Program-made: the position numbers and the translations under genes | The notes under the pieces: generated by a model | The model's database searches: none | Told to the model about the DNA's origin: nothing | What the model saw: the letters and a program-made list of their open reading frames with translations, nothing else | NCBI GenBank assembly: GCA_030427505.1 | Contig: JAUICH010000009.1 | Span: forward strand, 62,001 to 126,000 | DNA from: Verrucomicrobiia bacterium | Lineage (GTDB): Bacteria; Verrucomicrobiota; Verrucomicrobiia; Verrucomicrobiales; DEV007 | Direction: 5' to 3' | DNA: 64,000 bases | Shown here: piece by piece, positions 54,497 through 61,415 of the stretch | Layout of the letters: every line of letters starts with the position of its first letter | How positions within the stretch are numbered: the first letter of the stretch is position 1

Positions 54497-55063
54497 CTAC
54501 CCCAGGGCCTTTCCCATCACCCAGTCGTCCATGACAAAGCCGCCCCCGATGTCCGAGCAGACTTCCTCCAGTTTCCGGTAGCCGTTTCGCTCATAGACGC
54601 GAATGGCGCTTTCATTGTTCCGGTTCACCCGCAGGCGGATGTGTTTCCACCCCTTCTCCAACGCCAGGGCTTCGGTTTTCTTCATGAGACGGCTTCCCAG
54701 TCCTTTGCCATGCCAGGCCGGATGCAGGTATAGCTTGTGCAGGAAGGCTCCAGTACCCTTTCCGGAAAAGTCCGCGGCGCTCGTTCCGCCCTCTTCGCCG
54801 CCTTCCGGCCCCACCGCTGAAAACCCCACCATTTCCCCATCCAGAAACAGCCCCAGGTAGGTGACCCCTTCCGAGACCATTTCCCGCGCCAGTTTATCCG
54901 GCGCATACATCCAGCCCAGCATGTAGTCGATTTGCTCGGGCGTGATCAGGCCAGGATAGACCGTGCGCCAGATGTCTTGGGCCACGCGCTCGATCCCGGC
55001 CGCCTCTTCCGGCTCCATCTTACGGATCTCAACCTCCGGCGCGGTTTGATTTTCTGGTTCCAT
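54497..55063 (-). CDS. GNAT-family N-acetyltransferase
   Basis: The 188-residue protein has a GNAT core: an N-terminal strand-helix with VEIRKMEPEEAAGIERVA, LGLFLDGEMVGFSAVG, then the acetyl-CoA loop HPAWHGKGLGSRLMK (Q/RxxGxG/A type) and the final NNESAIRVYERNGYRKLEE. It acetylates an amine on an unknown acceptor. The chosen ATG at 55063 (MEPENQTAPE) avoids an upstream Arg/Gly-rich extension. It is 209 bases from the divergently transcribed cytochrome gene. Confidence 0.88.
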   Translation of the reverse strand: MEPENQTAPEVEIRKMEPEEAAGIERVAQDIWRTVYPGLITPEQIDYMLGWMYAPDKLAREMVSEGVTYLGLFLDGEMVGFSAVGPEGGEEGGTSAADFSGKGTGAFLHKLYLHPAWHGKGLGSRLMKKTEALALEKGWKHIRLRVNRNNESAIRVYERNGYRKLEEVCSDIGGGFVMDDWVMGKALG

Positions 55064-55272
55064 TGTCGAATACGGCAATCGGGGTCCGAGAGACTCTATC
55101 CGTCCCGCCCAGGCTGGCGACTCCAATGTTTGCCGAATGGGGGATCCAGCCGCATCCCGGAAGGCGGATCCGCCGTATTCCCAAGGCAAACCGGACCGCA
55201 TCCTGCTCCACCCGGCGGTTGCGGTCTGCCAAAGTTGACTTTTCTAGAATCGCCGGTTACTTCCCCATCGCC

Positions 55273-55947
55273 ATGAGCCATCAATCTGAGAAGAAAAAGT
55301 CGCCGATTCCTGGATACATCGGCTACGCTGGAATGATCGTGATTCCGGCCGTGCTAGTCCTGATGCTGGGGGCCACCGCCCTGGCTTTCCTGAGCAACAC
55401 CAAGGGCCCCGGCAAACCTGAAGAGGAAGAAACCGCCGCCGCGAAATCCGCCCCAGCGCCCGCCGCCGCCAGTCCAGCGCCGACGGCTCCCGCTCCGGGA
55501 GGCACTGGTGGTGAAACAGCTCCGGCCGCGCCCGCCGAAGCCGCTCCTGATCCGGCCCTCATGGCTACTGGAAAGTCCACATTCGCCACCTGCGCCGCCT
55601 GTCACGGACCGGACGGAAAAGGTATCAAGACCGGCCCCATGCTCATGGCCCCGTCCCTCTCCGGATCGGAGCTTCTTCTGGGAGATCCTGACGCTCCGAT
55701 TCTGGTCGTGCTCAAAGGCATCAAGAAGGAAGGGATGGACTACATCGGGCAGATGCTCCCCCTTGGAATGTTGACCGACGAGCAACTGGCCGGTGTCCTC
55801 ACTTACACCCGCAACAGCTTCGGCAATTCCGCTCCCGCCGTGACGCCTGAAATGGTGAAGGCAGCCCGGGAGAAATTTTCGGATGTGGATGCTCCCCTGG
55901 GAGTTGCCCGCGCCGAGATCCCTCAAATCGTCGAGGCTCACAAGTAA
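55273..55947 (+). CDS. Membrane-anchored monohaem cytochrome c
   Basis: The 224 residues have an uncleaved N-terminal anchor (residues about 15-40, IVIPAVLVLMLGATALAFL), an Ala/Pro-rich linker of about 55 residues, and a class I cytochrome c domain with haem motif CAACH in CAACHGPDGKGI. A methionine axial ligand is likely in the QMLPLGML segment. It would carry electrons in the periplasm, for example to a terminal oxidase, but no oxidase gene is near. ATG 55273 is chosen because the upstream reading is Arg-rich and overlaps the GNAT gene start. A perfect terminator follows. Confidence 0.9.
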   Translation: MSHQSEKKKSPIPGYIGYAGMIVIPAVLVLMLGATALAFLSNTKGPGKPEEEETAAAKSAPAPAAASPAPTAPAPGGTGGETAPAAPAEAAPDPALMATGKSTFATCAACHGPDGKGIKTGPMLMAPSLSGSELLLGDPDAPILVVLKGIKKEGMDYIGQMLPLGMLTDEQLAGVLTYTRNSFGNSAPAVTPEMVKAAREKFSDVDAPLGVARAEIPQIVEAHK

Positions 55948-55994
55948 TGGCCTTCGGCTGGACCGGGTTTCCGGTCAGCCAAAACAATCTCGGA

Positions 55995-56022
55995 AGCCCG
56001 GCCGAAACGCCGGGCTTTTTTT
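55995..56022 (+). terminator. Rho-independent terminator after the cytochrome gene
   Basis: AGCCCGGC (55995-56002), loop CGAAAC and GCCGGGCT (56009-56016) are followed directly by six further T. An imperfect hairpin (GGCT-GACCGG/CCGGTC-AGCC, about 55956-55980) precedes it. The rest of the gap to 56269 holds nothing I can name. Confidence 0.93.
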
Positions 56023-56269
56023 GTATCGTGGCGATACCTGGCCTGCATTTCTCACCAGTTCTCGTGGCGAGACGCGGCGAGGCTCGCATTGGCAGACTTG
56101 AAGACGCCATTGCCGCTTCCCGAGTTTTACTGGAGTATGTCGTGACAATGGACGGTCAGGAAGAGTAATGTCTTCCGTTTCCCGTCCCAGTCTCTTCAGG
56201 GCAGGTAGCCCCGGGGAGCCACCATCCAAACTCCAGCTTCTTCTCCACAACACCCCTCCGCAGACGCCC

Positions 56270-57319
56270 ATGTCCAAGGCGCAGCCCTCTTCCACCGCTC
56301 CAACGTCCAACCTGGACACCAACGACACCTCGGCCATTGCCGATCTGAAGGACTCCTACGCCGCCATGCGTAAGGAGCTTGCCCAGGTCATCGTGGGACA
56401 GGACGAAGTCATCGAGCAACTCCTCATCTCGATCTTTTGCCGTTCGCACGCTTTATTGGTGGGCGTGCCCGGCCTGGCCAAGACCCTCCTGGTTTCCACC
56501 GTCAGCCAGGTGCTGGATCTTTCCTTCAAGCGCATCCAGTTCACCCCGGACCTCATGCCGGCGGACATCACCGGCACGGAGGTCCTGGAGGAAGATCACA
56601 CCACGGGCCGCCGGCTCTTCCGCTTCGTGAAAGGCCCGGTCTTTGCCAACATGATCCTCGCGGACGAGATCAACCGTACGCCGCCCAAGACGCAGGCCGC
56701 CCTGCTGGAGGCCATGCAGGAACACCACGTCACCATCGGCGAAGAAACCTACCCGCTGCCGGAACCGTTCTTCGTGCTCGCCACGCAGAACCCCATCGAG
56801 CAGGAGGGCACCTACCCGCTCCCGGAAGCCCAGTTGGACCGCTTCATGTTCAACATCCGGGTGGACTATCCCACCGCGGAAGAGGAACTGGACATCATCA
56901 AACGCGTCTCCGGCACCTATCGCGCCCACATCACGAAGCAGCTCACGGCGGAGAAAGTGCTGCGCCTGCAGGAAGTGGTGCGGCGCGTTCCGGCGGCGGA
57001 CCACGTCCTGGCCTACGCCAGCAGCCTGGCCCGCGCCACCCGGCCGAAGGAAGCGGAGGCCCCGGACTTCGTCCAGGAAATGGTCTCCTGGGGCGCCGGT
57101 CCCCGGGCGGGCATCTACCTGGTCATCGGGGCCAAGGCCCGCGCCATTCTCCAGGGCCGCTATCACGCCACCACGGAAGACGTCCGGGCCGTGGCCCTGC
57201 CGGTCCTGCGCCACCGTGTCATTACCACCTTCAACGCCGAAGCCGCCGGCGTCAGCAGCGACGACATCATCCGCATGCTCATCGACGGGCTGAAGCCGGA
57301 GGCCGACCTGGACGTCTGA
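56270..57319 (+). CDS. MoxR-family AAA+ ATPase
   Basis: The 349-residue ATPase has Walker [12 protein letters not shown], Walker [21 protein letters not shown], sensor 1 [20 protein letters not shown], and a C-terminal lid with sensor 2 near [11 protein letters not shown]. MoxR proteins act as chaperones that insert metals or assemble complexes together with VWA partners. The chosen ATG at 56270 (MSKAQPSS) gives about 50 residues before the core; a longer start at 56168 is possible. It leads a Bat-type run of four genes. Confidence 0.95.
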   Translation: MSKAQPSSTAPTSNLDTNDTSAIADLKDSYAAMRKELAQVIVGQDEVIEQLLISIFCRSHALLVGVPGLAKTLLVSTVSQVLDLSFKRIQFTPDLMPADITGTEVLEEDHTTGRRLFRFVKGPVFANMILADEINRTPPKTQAALLEAMQEHHVTIGEETYPLPEPFFVLATQNPIEQEGTYPLPEAQLDRFMFNIRVDYPTAEEELDIIKRVSGTYRAHITKQLTAEKVLRLQEVVRRVPAADHVLAYASSLARATRPKEAEAPDFVQEMVSWGAGPRAGIYLVIGAKARAILQGRYHATTEDVRAVALPVLRHRVITTFNAEAAGVSSDDIIRMLIDGLKPEADLDV

Positions 57320-57335
57320 TTCCAGTCTGCCCGAA

Positions 57336-58274
57336 ATGAGCGCTCTGGATTCACTCGACTGCATGCGGCTCCTTCCCAAGGAGCTGACTTCCACCCTGGC
57401 CCGGCTGGAGTTCCTGGCCCGGACGCGGAAGGAAGGCACCGTCACCGGCCGCCACGTCAGCCCGCACAAGGGCTTTTCCGTGGAGTTCGCCGAGCACCGC
57501 CCCTACTCGCCGGGAGACGACCTGCGCGACCTGGACTGGCGCGTGTATGGCAAGGTGGACCGCTACTACGTCAAGCAGTACATCGAAGAGACGAACATGC
57601 GCGTTACCTTCCTGGTGGACGCTTCCGGCTCCATGGCCTACACCGGCGACGCCGCGGTCTCTCTCAATGGCGCGCGCCTCTCGAAGTTCGACTACGCCCG
57701 CTACCTGGCCGCCGCGTTTTCCTACCTCTTCGTCAAGCAACAGGACGCCGTGGGCCTGGTCACTTTCGACACGGAAATTCGCCGCCACATCCGGCCCGCC
57801 GCCAAGCCCAGCCAGGTGCGGCTGATCCTGGAAGCCCTTCACCAGACCAAAGCCGGTTCCGAGACCCGGGCGGTGGACGTCTTCCACGACATCGCCGAAC
57901 GCATTCCCCCGCGCGGCCTGGTGGTCATCCTGAGCGATCTCTTCGCGGATGTCGCCGAGATCAAAAACGCCCTCCACCACTTTCGCTACCGCCACCACGA
58001 GATTCTGGTGCTCCACATCATGGCGGAGGAGGAGCTGACCTTTCCCTTCAAGAAGTTCGAAAACTTCCGCTGTCTGGAAACTCCCAACCTGGAACTGAAG
58101 GTCGATCCCAAGACCCTCCGCGCCCAGTACCTGGAGCGCGTCCGCGACTTCGTGAAAGGCGTCGAACTCGCCTGCGGCCAGATGGAGTCCGACTACGTGC
58201 CCATCAACACCAATACACCCGTCGCCGAGACTCTCCTCAACTACTTCGCGGGCCGGAAGACTTCCGGGCGTTAG
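57336..58274 (+). CDS. DUF58-family protein (VWA-like)
   Basis: The 312 residues have the DUF58 signature HRPYSPGDDLRDLDWRVYGK and a VWA-like fold with metal site residues in FLVDASGSM and VILSDLFADV. DUF58 proteins are the usual partners of MoxR ATPases. It has no membrane segment, so it acts in the cytoplasm at the membrane protein interface. It starts 16 bases after the MoxR gene. A 165-base gap with an inverted-repeat element separates it from the BatA gene. Confidence 0.95.
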   Translation: MSALDSLDCMRLLPKELTSTLARLEFLARTRKEGTVTGRHVSPHKGFSVEFAEHRPYSPGDDLRDLDWRVYGKVDRYYVKQYIEETNMRVTFLVDASGSMAYTGDAAVSLNGARLSKFDYARYLAAAFSYLFVKQQDAVGLVTFDTEIRRHIRPAAKPSQVRLILEALHQTKAGSETRAVDVFHDIAERIPPRGLVVILSDLFADVAEIKNALHHFRYRHHEILVLHIMAEEELTFPFKKFENFRCLETPNLELKVDPKTLRAQYLERVRDFVKGVELACGQMESDYVPINTNTPVAETLLNYFAGRKTSGR

Positions 58275-58290
58275 CCTGAACCTGAAAGGA

Positions 58291-58379
58291 AACCACGGAT
58301 GACACAGACTACACTGATGAAATCTCTCAGGCGCACGCTGAACCACATTCAATCCGTGCCATCCGAGCTATCCGTGGTT
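58291..58379. repeat. 89-bp imperfect inverted-repeat element
   Basis: AACCACGGAT at 58291-58300 is the exact reverse complement of ATCCGTGGTT at 58370-58379. Inside, both arms contain decayed 8-10 bp repeats of a CACxGAT/ATCCGTG type (ACACTGAT on the left, AATCCGTGCCATCCG on the right). It resembles a small non-coding element often seen in PVC-group genomes. It sits inside a Bat-type operon, between DUF58 and BatA. Confidence 0.75.
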
Positions 58380-58439
58380 GAAGTCTCCCGCCACTGTCTT
58401 TCTCCTGCTTTCCTAGTGTCATTGCGGTTCCGGTAAGTC

Positions 58440-61415
58440 ATGCAATTTCACAACGTAGCCCTACTCCTCGGACTACTCGGGATTTCCATCCCTATCATCA
58501 TCCATTTGCTCAACCGGCGGACCAGGCGGGTCATTGAATGGGGAGCCATCGACTTTCTGTTCGAGTCCCTCACCATCCGCAACCGGCGCATTCAGATGGA
58601 GGAAGCGCTGCTGATGGTATCGCGCTGCCTTTTGGTGGGTTTGTTAGTGATCGCCTTGGCTCAGCCCTTCATTCCACCGGGTTCGACGGTACCTTGGGGT
58701 CTCGTCTTGCCGCTGGCCTTTGCCGGCATCATCGCCCTCGGCGTGGCGGCGGTGCTGCACTCCGCCGGTCTCTGGAGGAAGGGCCTGTTTGCCTTTGGAG
58801 CCGCGTGCCTGTTAGCGGTCGCGGTGCTGATTATTTTTGAAAAGCAGCTGAATCTCTCCCGCTTTGGATCGGGCGGCAGGCAGGACATCGCGCTGGTCAT
58901 CGACGGTTCCACTTCCATGCTGGCGCAGCAGGAGGGGGTTTCCAATTTCGAACGGGCCGTGTCCGAGGCCCGCGAGATCCTGCGCCGCGCTCCGCGAACC
59001 CACGCCTTCAGCCTGATCCTGGGAGGCCCCACGCCCTCGGCCAAGATCCTCATGCCCACGAGCGACCGTTCCGCGGTCGAAGCCGCGCTGGACGAGTTGC
59101 GCCCGGTGGATGGCGCCATGGCCGCTTACGACTGCCTCACCTTGGCCTCTCTCTCGCTGGCACAGGGAGACAATTCCGGAAAACAAATCATCCTGATCTC
59201 TGACGCTCAGAACGTAGGCTGGGAGCAGGACCAACCCTCGCGCTGGGAGTTTCTCAAGGAAGCGTTTTCCAACCTTCCCTCCGAGCCGCACATCGTGCTC
59301 CGCGCACTGCCCCTGCCGACCCACGTGCGAAACGCGACGGTCAGCGACATCTCCTTCAACCGCGACATCGTGGGAGTCGATCGCCGGGTCGCCATTGACG
59401 TGACGATCGAAAACACGGGCAATGAAGCCATTACGCCTGAAGCCGTGAAGCTCCGCGTCAGCTCCCAGGTATTGGGTGAGGACACCATCGGCCAGATCCG
59501 GCCCGGAGCCACGGAGACGGTTCGCTTCTACCACCGCTTCCTAAGCCCCGGCGCGCAGTACGTCTCCGCGCGCGTCTTGGTGGAGGACGACATTCCCCAG
59601 GATGACGAGCGGATCAGTGCCCTGAACGTGGCCTCCAGCCTGAAGGTGCTGATTGTCGATGGACGGCCCACCGGCAAGTTCCTGGAACGGGCTTCTTCCT
59701 TTGCTTCCCTGGCGCTGGCGCCCGCTCTCCAGGAAGAACTCGACTATTATCAACAATCTGGCATTCAGAATCCGGACTTCCGCTTCCTGGTCGAACCTAC
59801 CGCGGTGCCCGTTACGGAAGTCGCGACGGGTTACGCATTTGAGAACTTCGACGTGGTCATCCTCGCGGACGTGCCTCGCCTGCCCGAACTCACCGCGGGG
59901 GATCTGGCCACCTTTGTCGAAGCCGGCGGCGGACTTCTCATCGCTCCGGGCGCCAAGGCTCAGCCGGACTTCTACAATGCCTGGAAGGCGGCGAACGGCA
60001 CGCCGCTGGTCCCGGCCAAGCTGGAAGAAATGAAGATCATGTCCGGGGAAGCCGCGGCTCCGTTCTCGCCCTCGCTTCGCTCCTTCCGGCACCCCGCCGT
60101 GCGCCGGGTGGGAGACTCGGGAAGAAGCGATTTCGGAAGTGTCCGCCTTTCCGGCTACTGGAAGCTGGAGCAGCGCGAAAACGCCGGTCCCGGCGCAACG
60201 GTCGCGGGCAGCCTGAACACCGGAGATCCCTTCCTGGTATCCGGACAGTCCGGGGCCGGGCGCGTCTTACTGCTTCCCACTTCGCTGGATACCCAGGCGA
60301 GCAACCTGCCCACCCGCCAGAGCTTTCTCCCCTTTGTTCACGAGCTGGTGTACTTCCTGGCCAATCCCGCCGACTACAGTCTCGATCTCAAACCCAGTTG
60401 GGAAATCTCTCTCCTTCTCTCCGACTCCAGCCAAGTGGTCCAGGGACAAGGACTACGGGGGGACTACTACGCTACTCATTCCACTCAGAAACCTTTGCTG
60501 AGCCGGATCGACCCCGGCGTCAGCTTTCACTGGTGGAACCGCCCGCCCGCCACCGGAATACCCGCGGACGGTTTCAAGGTTCAATGGACGGGACGGCTTC
60601 GGCCGCCCATGGAAGGGAACTACCGGCTCGAAGCGGACGTGGAGGGAGGACGCCTGGAGGTCTGGATAGATGACAAGTCCGTTTTCGTTCAGAAGAGCGG
60701 CGACAAACCGGCCGACCGGAAAGTGAAGCTGGAAGAAAGCAAGTGGCACGACTTCCGGGCCGAATACCTGGCGGACGAAGGCGCCGCCACCGCCGTGCTG
60801 TACTGGAGCGAGAAAGATGTGCCCCGGCAGACCATTCCGGTGGAACAGTTTTCTTCCCTGCCGGAAAACAAACAGGGCGCGGGAGGTTCGCTGGAAGAAG
60901 ACCTGACTGTCAGAGGGCCCGACGGACGGCCTAGGGTCGCCCATCTGTCCACTGGTAAAGAGGGCACCTTGGCTACTCTGGAAGGCGATGTCAGCGCGGG
61001 ACTCTATCAGATCAATATCCCAAAAGAACAGCGGCTCTACTTCAACTCCATCCTCGCCCAGGGGGAATCGGAGATTCCTTTCACCGTGCGGCGGGACCCC
61101 GCGGAAAGCCGTCTCACGCCATTGAACCCGGACGAACTGGCACTTCTTAACAAATACGTCACCGTCGCCGAGCCGGAATCCGCCGAAGCGGTTCTTGAGT
61201 TTCTCTCGGGCCGTGAATTCGGTGCGGACATCTGGAAATACATCGCCGCCGCCGCCTTTGTTTTCATACTGCTGGAGATCGCCCTGGCCCGCTGGATTGC
61301 CCGCATGCGCCGATCGGGCGAAGAGATCACAGTGGACTTTCAACCCGCGGAATCGCCCACCAACCGATTCCGCGCTCAACTTGAACGGGTCAGAAAGACC
61401 GCGAACGTCCGATGA
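58440..61415 (+). CDS. BatA-type membrane protein with VWA and PA14 domains
   Basis: The 991 residues start with a BatA domain (residues 1-80; GISIPIIIHLLNRRTRR and one membrane helix), then two more helices and a VWA domain with MIDAS DGSTS in ALVIDGSTSML. A long beta-sandwich region and a glutamine-amidotransferase-like segment follow. Residues about 670-795 match a PA14 domain (GLRGDYYATHS, FKVQWTGRLRPPMEGNYRLE, DDKSVFV), which binds carbohydrates in other proteins. A final membrane helix (residues about 940-960) is followed by a short cytoplasmic tail. A PA14 domain within BatA is unusual. It is coupled by ATGA overlap to the next gene. Confidence 0.88.
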   Translation: MQFHNVALLLGLLGISIPIIIHLLNRRTRRVIEWGAIDFLFESLTIRNRRIQMEEALLMVSRCLLVGLLVIALAQPFIPPGSTVPWGLVLPLAFAGIIALGVAAVLHSAGLWRKGLFAFGAACLLAVAVLIIFEKQLNLSRFGSGGRQDIALVIDGSTSMLAQQEGVSNFERAVSEAREILRRAPRTHAFSLILGGPTPSAKILMPTSDRSAVEAALDELRPVDGAMAAYDCLTLASLSLAQGDNSGKQIILISDAQNVGWEQDQPSRWEFLKEAFSNLPSEPHIVLRALPLPTHVRNATVSDISFNRDIVGVDRRVAIDVTIENTGNEAITPEAVKLRVSSQVLGEDTIGQIRPGATETVRFYHRFLSPGAQYVSARVLVEDDIPQDDERISALNVASSLKVLIVDGRPTGKFLERASSFASLALAPALQEELDYYQQSGIQNPDFRFLVEPTAVPVTEVATGYAFENFDVVILADVPRLPELTAGDLATFVEAGGGLLIAPGAKAQPDFYNAWKAANGTPLVPAKLEEMKIMSGEAAAPFSPSLRSFRHPAVRRVGDSGRSDFGSVRLSGYWKLEQRENAGPGATVAGSLNTGDPFLVSGQSGAGRVLLLPTSLDTQASNLPTRQSFLPFVHELVYFLANPADYSLDLKPSWEISLLLSDSSQVVQGQGLRGDYYATHSTQKPLLSRIDPGVSFHWWNRPPATGIPADGFKVQWTGRLRPPMEGNYRLEADVEGGRLEVWIDDKSVFVQKSGDKPADRKVKLEESKWHDFRAEYLADEGAATAVLYWSEKDVPRQTIPVEQFSSLPENKQGAGGSLEEDLTVRGPDGRPRVAHLSTGKEGTLATLEGDVSAGLYQINIPKEQRLYFNSILAQGESEIPFTVRRDPAESRLTPLNPDELALLNKYVTVAEPESAEAVLEFLSGREFGADIWKYIAAAAFVFILLEIALARWIARMRRSGEEITVDFQPAESPTNRFRAQLERVRKTANVR

